A stretch of 64,000 nucleotides of DNA from Euborellia annulipes (GCA_023213315.1 JAKCPI010027661.1:1-64000); one strand, 5' to 3'. Positions 23,325-35,650 are shown, counted from the first letter of the stretch. Numbers and translations: made by a program. The notes: generated by a model from the letters alone, not told the origin.

Positions 23325-23700
23325 AGCCGCGTCGCCCGCCTTCTGCGGTCTTCGCGCCTAGCCGGGGGCCCCTGCCTCCTGGACCCCCGCCAGCTGGCTC
23401 GGGCCCGCCTGCGGTAGACCCTCGCTTTGTCTTAATTATGAGAATCATGGAATATGCAAATGACAAGAATACATAAATATTTCTCTATACACTTCCTATG
23501 GGAGAAATAGTAACTTTAAAAATTAATAACTCAAAAAGTTATAGGAATTTCGGGGTGAAAATAATTTTCCTGTAATCCCGAGAAGGTCCTCTTTATGCAT
23601 ATATAAAATTTCTTTTCAAAATTCCAACGGAAAGTTGCCTAAATAGAGCGTGATAGACAGACGGACAGGGGGGTCGTCATACGATTAAATATTTTTAAGG
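23325..23700 (+). repeat. Repeat with TACTAGCCGCGTCGCCCG start
   Basis: A GC-rich start (TACTAGCCGCGTCGCCCGCC) is followed by AT-rich sequence and ATAGACAGACGGACAGGGG near the end. A short start-only copy lies at 28,380-28,430 (ACTAGCCGCGTCCCCCGACT). Confidence 0.45.
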
Positions 23701-24172
23701 GAGGTTAAAGTTTGGAAACCACTGGCCTAAAGTAAGACGCATTCTAGAAAATTATACTATGTGTAAAACCCAAAGGCGGATCCAGGCAAGTTTTTCAGAG
23801 TTTTAATTTTTTTCTGACTAGACGCGAAGCTCGCCAAAGGCGATAGCATTGTTAATTATTTTATTTATTAAGATTGGATTAGGGGTTAAAAAATTGAAAA
23901 AAATTTTTTTTTAATTTATTTTAGCTAAATATAATAGAAGCCAAATAAATAGAAAACATTCCAAAAATAGCGTTTATTATTATTTTGATTAGGGGGATGA
24001 AGGGTTGATTATTTAAGAAAAGCATTGGAATATTCCAAATCACTTGTTGACTTTTTTTTCCATCTCTAAATATAGTTAGATTAGAGCAAAAGGAATTTTT
24101 TTACTTTTAATAAAAAGGGAATTGTTATTTTCATCAATTTTATTCCTATCGAAAGAAAGACAAGTCTCGTTC

Positions 24173-24320
24173 AGTCGAGAGCGTGGCCTGCAGACAGGCG
24201 CGCAGAGCTGCTCTGTTTTTTTAGTTGAGTTTAAAGTGAATCAAAGTGAATAATTAATATAGTGTAACCCACCCTGACCTCATCGTCAACTAGCACACCC
24301 TCTTGAGAGTCTTATTAAAG
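24173..24320 (+). other. Candidate alternative first exon with initiator
   Basis: Starts at an arthropod-type initiator (TCAGTC) and ends at donor TTAAAG/GTAATT. It is locally GC-richer than its flanks (GGCGCGCAGAGCTGCTCTG) and has no ATG in 148 bases. No TATA box lies at the expected place. Could be an alternative leader for a plus-strand gene running through the window. Confidence 0.3.
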
Positions 24321-25140
24321 GTAATTATTATACATTTTATCGTTGAAAAAAAAAATGATAGAAATTGATAATTTAACTGCGAAAAACGATTCTTTTGAAT
24401 ATGAAATACCTGTATTTTGTATTTCACTAAGGGAAGAGGGAGAATATAAGCTGTTGAAAGGTGGAGGGTGAGTCTAGGTGTCATTGAAAAAAAATTAGTT
24501 TTTTATTTTTTATCTTTTTTTTTTTAACACCATTATATTCTTTCTATATGGCCTATATTTTTGTTAATCAAATTTCCTTAATATACTTTTACACAGGGGT
24601 GGATTAAGGGTTGAAAAAAAATAAAATAATTTCAAAATAAAATTAAAATTAAAATAATTATTTATAATTGTATTCAAATTATTTTGAGAGTAATTTCGCG
24701 GTGAAGGCTCGCATTTCCTTAAAGGGGGGGGGAGGTATGAAGGCATTACCCAGGGGGGGTTAATGCCCCATCCCCTATAATGCACAAAGATATTAATGTT
24801 TTTTAATACTTTTAATAAAAAATAAGTGCATTCCGTTTGAGTTAAAATTTATAATTTTATTCAATATTTAGCAAATAATATAGTAGGATAGAAACATTTT
24901 TCATTCTAAAATTTCTTATTACTGGGACGGAATTAATTTTTGAAGATTTCGAAACTCTCATAAACAGATAATAATAACACTGGGTAATTTAGGAACCCAT
25001 CGAATCCCTTGCAGAATTTTGTAGGGATTTTTTCATTAGGTATAAAAGTAAGATATGATTAGTCCACTTATAATTTTACTGGGGTGAGTTACCGCATCTT
25101 TTTGTATATAGAACTAATTTCCATTCGGATTTGAATTTTT

Positions 25141-25395
25141 ACTTTCTCATCCCTATATGTATAAGTTAATATACATATAGATAGAGAGAAAGTATTCGAT
25201 GTCGAGACTTTGATGGATATACACGTTTTGAGATCCCCTATTCAGCTGAATCAAAAAAAAAAAAAAAAAAAGAAAGGTTTTCTCGACATGTTCTGTCTGT
25301 GTGTCTGTTTGGGTTCCATTTAAAGCATGAAGGAATTGAGCTAGGAGGTTGAAATTTTATATTTAAGTTAGGCACCCCCTAGAGCTTGAAAATAA
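25141..25395 (-). repeat. R1 right-end fragment
   Basis: TACTTTCTCATCCC hairpin, then the blocks to TTAGGCACCCCC, with a poly-A expansion after GAATC; cut off by a hammerhead palindrome. Confidence 0.65.
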
Positions 25396-25625
25396 GATTT
25401 CTTCAGGAATGAAAGTTAGAAAAAACGAAGCCAGAATCTTTTCTTTAAAAATATATTTTAACAGCTGACGTTTCGGCTTTGGTCACAGCCATCCTCGGAG
25501 CTGTTAGTGGTCATCCAAAAGCTTTGACCAAGGCCGAAACGTAAGCTCTTTAAATATATTTTTAAAGAAAAAATTTTGGTTGCGTTTTCTTCTAACTTTC
25601 ATTCCTGATAGAAATTCCACCAGCC
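25395..25625. mobile_element. Palindromic hammerhead element in an R1 remnant
   Basis: The arms TTCAGGAATGAAAGTTAGAA and its reverse complement (about 25,397 and 25,610) enclose the hammerhead motif at 25,462. It cuts the R1 copy at 25,141-25,395. No clean target duplication seen. Confidence 0.55.
25462..25503 (-). ncRNA. Hammerhead motif with U4-to-C core change
   Basis: Minus strand: stem I CAGCT/AGCTG (5 bp), core CCGAGGA in place of CTGAGGA, extra T, stem II GGCT/AGCC, then GAAACGTC. All pairing is kept; the only core defect is at position 4. A 3'-half mirror (AAGGCCGAAACG) lies at about 25,537. Confidence 0.6.
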
Positions 25626-25644
25626 ATAAAATACCCTTATACCA

Positions 25645-25905
25645 GCGTTTTCCAAACAGTGAGGCGCCCTTCCCTAGGGAGGCGCGGACATTAGCCACAG
25701 GACCAATTTTCCAAATGATTGCTAGTTTTATTATAAATAAGAATAAATAAAAAAAATATTTTTATATAAATTGATATTTTTTAGCATTAAAAATTTTTGT
25801 TTTTGTATTATATTATAAAATGGGGGGGGGGGGGGGGAAGGCGTCATAAGATTAAATATTTCTAAGGGAGGCGTGGTAACATAAAGTTTGGAAACCACTG
25901 CATTA
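25645..25905. mobile_element. hAT-type MITE, diverged
   Basis: Ends CAGCGTTTTCCAAACAGTG and AAAGTTTGGAAACCACTG. Flanks match at only 5 of 8 positions, so old. A lone end of the same kind lies at about 23,690-23,730. Confidence 0.5.
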
Positions 25906-26161
25906 GAGTATGAAATTCGTCTGCGGGTCTGTAGAAAGACATTTACCAATAATAGTTTTCAAGCTAATAATAATAATCCACTACATTAACCACTCATACT
26001 AATTATTTGAAAATAATTTTAATTTAAAATTTAAATAAAAATGTAGTAATTTGAAGATTAAGGAGGCCTAATTGATTGAAGTAGGCTATTATTTTTTTTT
26101 TTCTTTGAATTTTAATTTAATTTGATTTGAGTAGTCATTTCATTGTTGCACTTCTTCCTCT

Positions 26162-26812
26162 TTTACTTTCTCTTGCCTATGTATATAGGGCTATATGTAA
26201 TATATGTAATCTATATGTAGGGAGAAAGTATTGGATTCATGTCAAAAATTCGATTTCGAGATTTTTAATGGATATACGCCTTTTGAGGTCCCCTGAATCC
26301 AAAAAGGTGGTTTTGGCAACATGCTCTGTCTGTGTGTCTGTGAACAAAATATCTCAAGAATGAAAAGAGCTACGAGGTTGAAATTTTATATTTAAGTAAG
26401 GCACCCTCCTGAGGCGTGAAAATAAGCTTTTGAACAAAATCGACCAAAAAGTGCTAGTACTTTACTGATGTAGTTTTTCAGTTTTTTTGATTTTCTCAAA
26501 ATTCCCTCTAACGATTTTGATTAAAATTCAAAAAATCAATTATTTTTTCAAATGTATATTCTCATTTTGCCCTCCAAATTGTTTGAAGCAAATTTTACTC
26601 TTGTACTTCATAGGAAAGATAGTAGAAATGGTTGCCATGGTAACAAAATATAAATATTTTCCCAAATTTTACATCTTGAATTCTATCTAATTTAGGTCTT
26701 TCTGTCGGAAACGAAATATGTGTCGACACGAAAAATCTGGTATGAGTAGCACAGAACACAACTTTTTCTTACCAAAGGTAAGAGTGCTGTGCGACCACTC
26801 ACACCAGATTTA
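26162..26812 (-). repeat. R1 copy, full length
   Basis: Starts TACTTTCTCTTGCC with its TA hairpin, has X-box GTTGCCATGGTAAC at about 26,630, and ends in a hairpin with altered apex at 26,730-26,812. In place of the microsatellite it has TGTGTGTCTGTGAACAAA. Confidence 0.78.
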
Positions 26813-26814
26813 TT

Positions 26815-28440
26815 CTACCCACTGTCCAAATATTTTAGAGTGTTTTTCATCATTTATTTTTTGAAAATAATAATAAACAAGAATCGGATAAAATATCTTT
26901 GATAATCCTTGTCCATGTGTTTTAATTAATTTATTCTTATAATTAAAATAGGCTTTGATTTTTCATAAGGAGAGAAGGAACACAATGCTTTCAAATTGGA
27001 AAATTCTGGACTTCAAAAATGTTTTGAGCCTCCTCAAATAGGGATTTTGAGAATATTTTCCGTCCTCACCCTAACGTCCTTAGAGGGTCCATAAAGGTGA
27101 AAACTTCATTCGAAATAAGAAATTGATCAAATAGAACAGACAGACTGACACTTCGCAATTATATATTAATCTTTTCTTTATTCGAGATCAGATGAAATAT
27201 TAACTTTCCTAGAGATCTTCGTTATTTGGTTGTTCCTTCCATAATGGTCCAATTTTTCACTTTTATTTATTGCATCTCCACTTTCAGTGCATCTCCCTTT
27301 TAAAAAACTGCATATTCAAGCCAAAGATAAATTTAATTGTACTTATAAATAATTTTCTATTTTCCATATGATTTATAACTGCCTGTATATTATCCTTACA
27401 TAAGAAAACAAAGACTATAGTTATTTGTTTGACTTGAAATTTATGAAGCTACCCTAATGGAGTAAATCATTGGAATTTTCTTAAAAATTATAAATGCAGT
27501 CCTTTTTTTATTTTAAACTCTGCATATACAATTTTTTTTTTTTGTAAATTCAGATTATTTATCAAAATTTAAGACATAACAAAATGAAAATATAATGTAA
27601 CAAAGCTGGTGGCCTTGGATGGCTTAAAAAAGTTTCCAAAATTAAACATTAATTTCAGATTAGCACAGATGCTTCCAAAATTTTCATTAGATTATATATA
27701 AATAAATTTAGTAATTAATTTAGTCCCTATATCGAAGATCACTTCTAACAATACGCTTGATACACTCAAAATATAAAATGTTTTCCGTTCTCTGAGACAT
27801 ATATATATTACATGATTGGTGTTTACAAGAAAAATCCTAAGAAGTAGAGAGCATTTCTTGAGAATTTCCTTCTCATTGCGTGCATCAGGTGTTTTGAAAA
27901 TGAACAATAATTTATATGCAATTTATTCATTAACGATTTTTTGTCGAGTGTCTGGCTTTGCACTCACCAGACATGATCCAAAAACCTATCGTTAGCAATC
28001 TGATCTTAATATTGCGAGTTGCGAAATTTAATGCGAACACTTGCATGCGATAAATATAGCCCCATCATGCCAATGCCTTACAACAAAATTAAACGAGTTT
28101 TGCTGTCAGAATAATATATACCTATATACAATTCTGACGATTAAGCTTGTTTTTTTTTTTCTTAAAAAAAAAAAAAAAGGAAGAATAAAGGTCGTCTCAC
28201 TTGAAGACAAATATGTAATATATGTAAAACGAAAGCGAAAACCATTTTATTAAATGCCTTCTCGCCTCGTTTATCTGCCTAGATTTAGAATCAAGTATCG
28301 GCTCATATACAATGACATTTTCATGAAAATTTTGAGTGGGAGTCTTACTGGTAAAATCAGTGACCTCACTTTTAATAATTTACTAGCCGCGTCCCCCGAC
28401 TTCGGTAATTGCCCCCCTTCTCCTCAGACATCATGAATAC
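26815..28440. other. AT-rich DNA, nothing recognised
   Basis: Single-copy-looking; chance frames only (27,692-27,907 and 28,041-28,253). Confidence 0.4.
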
Positions 28441-28696
28441 AATACTTTCTCATTCTCTTAAAAAATCTGGTGGACAGAGCACACAACTTTCTTTTACCAT
28501 CAGCAATTGAAAGTTGAGTTCTGTACTTGTCATACCAGAATTTTTGTGTCAATATAGATTTAATTTCCTCTAATATATAAGAATTCAAGATGTCAAATTA
28601 TGTGTTTGATGTAATACTCCATTTGTCTGTTGTGTTAAGTGATGAATAGTGAATAATAGAACAACATTGTAGAAAATATCTATTTATTCTTTGGGA

Positions 28697-28725
28697 TATC
28701 GATTTCCTCCAAAGGCCATCATCAG
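28697..28725 (-). ncRNA. Hammerhead-like motif, left arm
   Basis: Minus strand: core CTGATGA and GAAATCGATA, giving a 3-bp zero-loop stem III with cleavage base A. Stem II GGCC/GGAG pairs at only two positions. Complementary damage to its mirror copy at 28,941. Confidence 0.5.
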
Positions 28726-28940
28726 GCCAGCGTTATTGAAATATAAAATAGTATATACATGGTTTTTATGATTTTAATAGAGTCGAAATAAATTTTGTGT
28801 CAATTTAATTATTTTTTATCATAATAATTAATAAATATTAATAATAAAATTAAAATAATTAATTAAAATGACACAAAATTTATTTCGACTCTATTAAAAT
28901 CATAAAAACCATGTATATACTATTTTATATTTCAATAACG

Positions 28941-28976
28941 CTGGCCTGATGATGTCCTTTGGACGAAATCGACAGC
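28941..28976 (+). ncRNA. Hammerhead-like motif, right arm
   Basis: Core CTGATGA, extra T, stem II GTCC/GGAC with a TTT loop, GAAA, then TCGACA. Stem III lacks the closing U (AUCGAC), so the core is intact but the cleavage site is not. The mirror at 28,697-28,725 (minus) has a good AUCGAU stem III but a broken stem II. Confidence 0.55.
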
Positions 28977-29689
28977 CCAAAGAATAAATAAAGATATTTT
29001 CTACATTATGTTGTACTATTATTCACTATTCATGTCAAATTATATTTTATTACTATAGCAACTATTTTCCCCATCATGTCTATGGAGTACAAAAGTAAAG
29101 TGTTTCAAACAATTTTGAGGGCAAACTGCGAATATACTTTTTAAAGAGCATCTAAAAAAAATAAGTGATTTATTGATTGATCAAAATTATTAGAGCGAAA
29201 AAAAAACTGATAAGGTACATCAGTAAAGTACTAGTACTTTAAAAATCTTCGTTTTACGTGCCAAGAGGGCATCTAACTTAAATATGAAATTTCAACCTCC
29301 AATTTTCGTTCTTGAGATATTTCAGATAATTTTGCGGACCCACTTTTTTTGGATTCAAACGTATAATTCTCTCAAAATTTCGATAATGAATCCAATACTT
29401 TTTCTAATATCATTATTACTAAATATAAAGCCCTTCACTTCCGGTGTAGTAATCTGTTTACAAAACTCTCTCACTGATTGGCCTGAGTCAGAGGTGGGTG
29501 GAGTCAGAGAGGGAAATTAAAACTTTATGTCAGGGAAGGGAATTTAAAATTTACAACCAGTGCGGAAGAATAAATTTGATGCTTTTACTCGCCGAAAACG
29601 AACAAGAGGGTCCAGGGGGGTTCGGCTTGGCTTTCCCGCTGGTTAACTTATATATTAGATCTATATTATAGGTAAGAGAAAGTAAAATA

Positions 29690-30440
29690 AGTGGAATTAT
29701 CAATTCATCGCTTTTTAGAAATGATCTATTAATATAAATAAACAATTTAAATAGGCCTATAACGTTCTAAAACTTATCGCAATATTATGTCTAGCTAGCT
29801 AGGTTTGACTAGACGATGTGTTAGCACTTCCTATTGTGAATCATCTTCAATGATAAACGAGATCGTCTGGATTTTTTTTTAATTAAAACCTTTAAAAGGA
29901 CTCAAAATATTATCATATTCGAGTCTCAAGGTTTTATATAGTATTTTAAAAATTTAAATTACATAATTTATTTTTAATTCATCCTCTATTTAAATTGTTT
30001 TCATCTTAACAAGCAAGCGGAAAAAAATTCTTTTAATATTTCTGACTTATTTAAATTTCCAAAACTTATTAGACATTTTCTTTATTATTTTTTTTTGTTT
30101 TGTTTTGTGACGTCATAACCTTAAGATTGAATTGTGTGCGTGATTAATACTTCGGGCAATTAATTCTCCAACCACAGACACCTTAATAATTATAAATAAA
30201 TATACCCTTTATATAATGCCCAGACAAGTTTTTCTAGACTGTTTGTCTCAATCAAGGGACTCTCTTGTAAGCGTTCATTTAAATAGAATTTTTTTTTTAA
30301 GGAAAATTTATTTTTCTTACTAATTAAGAAAAAGAATAATGAAAATAAAATGTTGCTATATTATTGGGAAAAAATTTTTTTGCTCTTTTGTAATTATCTA
30401 TTTATTTTTTTATTTGCAAATTATTTTCATTTATTTATTC
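29690..30440. other. AT-rich DNA, nothing recognised
   Basis: An R1 right-end scrap (ATAGGTAAGAGAAAGTA) at about 29,669-29,685 precedes it. Confidence 0.4.
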
Positions 30441-30456
30441 ATTTAATATTTTTTTA

Positions 30457-30724
30457 GCCCCCGAGTTTGGCTTAGTATGTAGCGTGCCTACCTCCTATAC
30501 CAAACGTCGCGGGTTCGGACCCAGGCAGTCCGATGATTTTATTTAAGCCATTTGGATACCAGATGGCTTAAATAGAAATGCCTGAACCCCAATACATATA
30601 TAAATTACAACGGTTATCGTATAAAGTCTTAAATGGCCAGAGTTGCCGAAAAGACTGTGTGAATCTCTGTGTGAGTGTGAGTGTGAATGAGAAAAAAGTG
30701 GGAATGTTTTTTTATAAAAAAAAA
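30457..30724 (+). mobile_element. tRNA-derived SINE A, full length
   Basis: Head through tail intact: B box GGGTTCGGACC, GAGTTGCCGAAAAGACTGTG core, GTGAGTGTGAGTGTGAATGA tail. 12-bp duplication AATATTTTTTTA (30445-30456, 30725-30736). Confidence 0.82.
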
Positions 30725-31043
30725 AATATTTTTTTAACTCTCTCGTGAAAGACTTATTCAAATGATTTTCTACCATTCTTACGGAAGCTTTTATTTCATT
30801 CTTTTATCTTTACATCTGAATCTTCTAACATTTTTTTTTGTCGGTGCTCTATCCTCTCAAAAATTATGATCCTTCGATATATCAGTAATATCAAATATCT
30901 GTGACCATGATATTGTCTATTTATTTTTTGCAATATTTTTTCTTTTATTCAATTTTTTCTATATATGAAACCGGTGGAAAGTCAAGTAGATTTAATTATT
31001 AACTTCGTTTGTTTTTCTAATTGAAGTTTTGCGTGCACAATTT

Positions 31044-31090
31044 GCCCAGTAAATGATCCCAATTAGGATCGAAACGTTATCTTGTTGTGA
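31044..31090 (+). ncRNA. Hammerhead-like motif, core lost
   Basis: Perfect 5-bp stem II (GATCC/GGATC) followed by GAAACGTT, but the CTGANGA core is replaced by CAGTAAA. A decayed single copy without an inverted partner. Confidence 0.4.
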
Positions 31091-31375
31091 AACAAATAAA
31101 CCATTGAAATATAGACTAGCACCATTCTAATTTATGTGAAGAAACTGATCCTTTTGTCTGAGGTCTAACTTACATAAGACGAGTTTTCTTTTCCTTTCTC
31201 AATATTATTTATATAGGCTTAATACTCAAATATTTTTTTTTTAGAATTGTATACATTGTTGTTATTTATTAATTAAAAATAATAATTTTCCCCTCTGAAA
31301 GCATTTGTCTAATGCCCCGGTTTATCACATTCTCATAGCAACTTGAAATTTAGCTAGCATATTTATAACAAGTGG

Positions 31376-31555
31376 TAAAAGCCCGCCTTCGGCTTAGCCT
31401 CCTGGGCCCCCTTCTCGCCCGTAAAATTTTAAGGTTTTAAATTTCCCTCTCTCAGCTCCACTTTTTGTATCTCTGACCAATCAGCGAGAGAACAGCCATA
31501 TACACACAGACAGGAAGTCAGCCGCTAGTGCTTTATTTTATAGTATGATGATAGG
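31376..31555 (+). repeat. Dispersed repeat D
   Basis: Starts with AAAAGCCCGCCTTCGGCTTAG, contains CTGACCAATCAGCGAGAGAA and ends GCTAGTGCTTTAT. Minus-strand relatives at 7,130-7,330 and 29,420-29,645 share the ACCAATCAG..GAGAG and GGGCCCCC/TGGACCC blocks. Family unknown. Confidence 0.5.
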
Positions 31556-32077
31556 CTATTAATATAGGCCTATAATATGAATTTTATAATTTTAATTTTT
31601 CTTTATAGTCCAGTCGATATAAATTTTTACCGGGCAAATATCCCGAAATCAATGAAATTTTTATAGATTAGATATTTTCTAGCTGTATAATAAAATATAT
31701 GAATGGAATATTTATAACATCGTTAAATTATTTTAAGTGTATTTTATTCTATATACAGTATAAGTATTCTCCCAAGCAAGTTACTCCCCCACAAGGTGTC
31801 AATTTATGACAGTAATTTAAAGAAAGATATTAGTATGGAAAAAATTTTATATTTTTAGATGTTTACATCCTATTCAAGGTTTGTTTTTGTTTTGTCTTCA
31901 TCTTTAAAATTCTGGTCGGAAAAAAATGATTTAAAATATACGTAATAATAAATTAGATGAATATCATAACTGAAATCTCTTGCGAATTTTAATTCGTTAT
32001 CTCTAGGAAAACTAACGTTTCTAACGGGGTTTACGACAAACAAAAGTTTTGGAAATTCAAAGCGTGTTTGATAAAAT

Positions 32078-32262
32078 CAGGGCCGGAACTAGAGATTTTT
32101 TAGGGGGGGGGGCAAAATTTAATTTGACGCTCACTCCTTAAAATTTTCTATACAAAATTCATATCATTTTACCTTTTTTTTAGTAAATCTTTCTTTAATT
32201 GCCGCCCCCTGATATCTGCCGCCCGGGGCACACGCACCCACTCCCCCCTAGATCCGGCCCTG
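32078..32262. mobile_element. hAT-type MITE
   Basis: Ends CAGGGCCGGAACTAGAG and mirror of CAGGGCCGGATCTAGG, exact 8-bp duplication GATAAAAT (32070-32077, 32263-32270). Confidence 0.87.
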
Positions 32263-32614
32263 GATAAAATGCTTCAAAATTCACCGTCCTTTATACACAT
32301 TATTTAATTGCTAGTGTATTGCATTTGTCTTCTATAATTCTGTAATTGTTGGTAGTTTTTCGAATTTTCAGTTTTGATAATAATAATACATCAAAGTTTT
32401 TCTGACGTATCATGTAAGAATAAGTGGTAACATCGGCTTATTTTTAATTTATTTAGTAGGTATTGCGAAAAAATACTGTTTTATTTATTTTCTCTAATAA
32501 TAAGTGAGTGTTACATGTTTTAAAATTTTAAAATGTAACTCTCGGTTCTATAATGTCCACATCAAATTTTTTTTAAATCTCACCAATTTTAATAAAAAGT
32601 AACAACGAAAAGTA

Positions 32615-32760
32615 TAAGGTCTTTTTCGTCATCTGAAGCCATTTAGACCCCGTCACTAATTACTTTAATTGATTTGTAGCCATTTCAATTGAAATACATT
32701 TTTTCGTCTGGGACGGGATGCGAATCCACGATCTTTAGCACCAGACAAACATTGTTTTTT
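32615..32760 (-). mobile_element. Candidate tRNA-headed SINE
   Basis: Minus strand: TCTGGTGCTAAAGATCGTGG, GGATTCGCATCCCG (B box) and, downstream, AAATGGCTTCAGATGACGAA, the shared core. Confidence 0.5.
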
Positions 32761-33764
32761 TATTATTACTTTAATTCTGTTGAAATAATCAGTTTTTATT
32801 GGTATAATTTAAATTAAATTTTAAGGTAACGTAGTTTCATTCCTGGTGGGAAAGAATTACTTTCCCGACTTACCTCGACTTCAACCTAGAAGGAACCAAA
32901 CTAAAAAGCCAGTGTTTCCACCTGGTGAAGCATTAAAATTACATTTATAATGCTTAATATAATATTCTGAATGTGGTACCACAAATGGCACCACGAATGG
33001 CTACCACAAATAGCCTTTACTTAAATTAAGCGATATGCAAACTTCACTGATGAATATAGAGGTTTAATTGTGTGATTTTATCTTTTTTTGGTGAATCTTT
33101 GGAAATCTTTGGACTATTAAAGTTGATTATTTTCCCTTATTTCAGAAATTATAAATATATAATTTAAATGCTTTATTCCCTCTAAATATTTATTTATTCT
33201 TAAACATTTGATAAACATTTTGTTGCTGAAAGGTGGGAGGGTGCTGGTTAAAAAAAATTATCTAAATTATTCCGCCTCACAGACTGACTACTGATTGCCC
33301 TTTAAAACAAATCATAATTTGTTTGGATTTTTAATTACATTCAAATAATTTTTTTCTCTGTAAATATTTTGAAATTCAAATAAGTTCTTCCGCTTTTTCT
33401 TGGGTGCGGTTTGATGTCTTTGATATTTCCAAGAATTTCTTCATATTCCTTGGATCTGACTTAAGTCACCACCTAATAGATCGGGTTTCTAGACGCGCCT
33501 AGCTCCTAGGGGAAAAATACAATCCAGTTCTTTTTGTTTTATAATGAATTGAATAATTTTAATTTAAAACAGAATATTAGTAGGGGACTATATACATATA
33601 GGTAGGTCTAATATTGTTTATAAAAATATTCCTATTTTTAGCCTCACTTTGTAAACTCGAACTAATTTGTGAATTTTTTTCTAATATAGGTCTATTTATA
33701 TATTGTAGTGTTACCCTTCCACTCTTTTTTAAGGCCCTCTTCAATTGCCATTTAGACTCCGTTC

Positions 33765-34195
33765 AAGGGATGGAAAAGGCGCTCGAAAAATCGATTTTTG
33801 ATTTGGACATAGACTTGATATTTTTCGATTCACGGAATCGATTAATCATTTCTGAAAGTCGACTTTTCGTCTTTCACGTCAACTTTTTAAAAACTCTATA
33901 ACTCGTGCTTAGGAGATACTCAGTAAATATTAAGAATGCCACATATCTTCACTAACCGATCTTAGAAAGCGTGTTGATTAGTGTGTTATGTGTAGGTTTT
34001 AAAAGAAAGTCAATTAATGAAAACGTTACAAACTATATTACCATCGAATTCTAAGTATCATAAGAAAAAAGCCGAAGTCGTAAGTAAGAATCGACTTGAA
34101 ATAGTCAACTCGATCCTTAAAAAGTCGATTATTTTCAGTAAAAGATCGATTCTGGACTAAAGTAAGAGTCGACTTTTCCATACCTACTCGATCCT
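33765..34195. repeat. Interspersed repeat rich in TCGATT/TCGACTT
   Basis: GGGATGGAAAAGGCG at the left and CTTTTCCATACCT at the right form short inverted ends, with many TCGACTTTT and AATCGATT motifs inside. Resembles an old hAT-type element; no clean duplication. Confidence 0.4.
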
Positions 34196-34197
34196 TA

Positions 34198-34468
34198 GGG
34201 AGCGTACAAGTATTACGTAACGCAATTTGGGGGGGGTCTCGTAAAACGTTACCATGTGTTACAAGGAGAGAGGGGGGTTGAAGAACGCGTTACGTAACTG
34301 GTATTTTAGCGACTTTCCGGTACTTTTAGATAAAAATGGCCACTTGCGTTACGTAACGTCTAGGGGGGGGGGGGCGGGTCCAGAAAAATGTTACTGCGCG
34401 TTACATGGCGGTGGGGGGGGGGGTCAAAAATCTTCAAAAATTTCGTTACGTAATACTTGTACGCTCCC
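34198..34468. mobile_element. MITE with TTA duplication
   Basis: Terminal inverted repeats GGGAGCGTACAAGTATTACG, flanked by TTA (34195-34197, 34469-34471). GTTACGTAAC motifs recur inside with G-runs. The 77-codon frame is an artefact. Confidence 0.7.
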
Positions 34469-34827
34469 TTATTATTTTCTAAAGTAAATATACTGTATAT
34501 GAAAAAGGCCTACTTAAATCTTGAACATCACCGGATGATCGGTCGATCGCGGTTGATTTTATTTGCCCTCATTGTACATTATTCGGACCATGTAGACTTA
34601 CAAACCTACACACACGCGCCCACAGAAACAATATTCCATAAACTACTTTAAAAAATAAATTCTCACCCCTAGACCACATTTTTACCTTATTCTCAACATT
34701 ATTATCTAATATTGTGATGTTAATCATTCGAACTGGTTATTATTATTTTATTACTTCATTAAGCAATTTTTTTTCTATATAAAAATTTTTATCTATGACT
34801 AACGGATTGTTTTTCTTTTCATTTTAG

Positions 34828-34889
34828 TTGAGTTCAGCTGACCGTTGTCGTCATCTCCGTCATCCATTTGCTACACCTGGAATGAAAAG
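34828..34889 (+). other. Candidate exon ending in a start codon
   Basis: 62 bases between acceptor TTTCATTTTAG and donor AAAAG/GTAAGA. The only ATG lies at 34882, so the exon would contribute ATG AAA AG and splice in phase 2. Joined to the 49,025 exon it reads MKSMFRTAPNLLLRHLQISI and on to a stop after about 35 codons. Confidence 0.38.
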
Positions 34890-34892
34890 GTA

Positions 34893-35650
34893 AGAAGCGC
34901 ATCAAATGATCATCTTTCTTTAATAGGCATCATTTTTGAAAACAACATCATAAATATAATACTATAAACAAACAAAAATAAGAGGAAAAAAAAGTAGAGT
35001 TGGTTAACACATCAAAAGAGATACTTATTTTATTTTTACTTATCGTGTTGTTTATTCATTTTAATTCATGTTCTTCTCACCGGAAAGGTTAATTTCTTGA
35101 TAGGTATTTTATTTTTTTCCGTCAATTCCGCCTCTCATTCACCGAATGCCCAACACACATAGATTTATATATCTATATATGAGTGTCGGTTGAATCAATT
35201 AGATACGTTGCCAGGTTGATTTATGTAATAATTAAGCCCTGACTGCAGTGTCCGGACTGCACTGTCTAATTAATTGGATTCGAGTGAAATAAATTATCCG
35301 AGAAATCGAATGTATGGTGCAACCGACGAGTAGTTGCTTCCTATCAATATACATACCAGATATATATAAAGAGAGGAGCTCTCTTAATTTTCCTGGTTGC
35401 AACATGAGGACAGTTAATGTAGTTTGAATTGAAAAAAAAAAAAAAAAAAATAGTAAACGATTTCCATTTTAATTCGATTGATTTTTATATTAAGATGTTC
35501 ACCCATCACAAATTGAGAAAATAAATCAATTTCTAACTGTTATAAAAATCATATCCCATCAAGTTGAAAATAACTAACTTCTATATTTAGTTGTTATGAA
35601 TATTTAAACATTTAATAATGTTGAAATCATGGTTACAATCACATAAGATA
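34893..35650. other. Single-copy intron-like stretch
   Basis: Follows the candidate exon at 34.83 kb. 35,160-35,350 is less repetitive and GC-richer (CTGACTGCAGTGTCCGGACT, TAATTAATTGG). No gene seen. Confidence 0.35.

Larger units (their letters stand above)
28602..29031. mobile_element. Palindromic hammerhead element inside an R1 copy
   Basis: Near-perfect palindrome centred at about 28,825, with a 12-bp duplication ATGTCAAATTAT (28590-28601 and 29032-29043). It interrupts R1 where that family has its AAGATGTAAAATTTATA segment. Outer ends carry GAATAGTGAATAATAG. Confidence 0.75.
28460..29410 (+). repeat. R1 copy split by a hammerhead palindrome
   Basis: Left hairpin 28,460-28,545. The body resumes at 29,032 after the 430-base insertion and runs to about 29,410 with the TCAGTAAAGTACTAGTACT block. 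The copy is diverged; the X-box is worn (ATTACTATAGCAAC). Confidence 0.7.
31556..33760. other. AT-rich DNA around a hAT MITE and a SINE
   Basis: Outside 32,070-32,270 and 32,615-32,760 nothing is recognised. The 95-codon frame at 33,614 has no homologous look. Confidence 0.4.

Noticed and set aside
33614..33901. 95-codon plus-strand frame
   Set aside because: AT-driven composition, no domain, and its right part overlaps a dispersed repeat.
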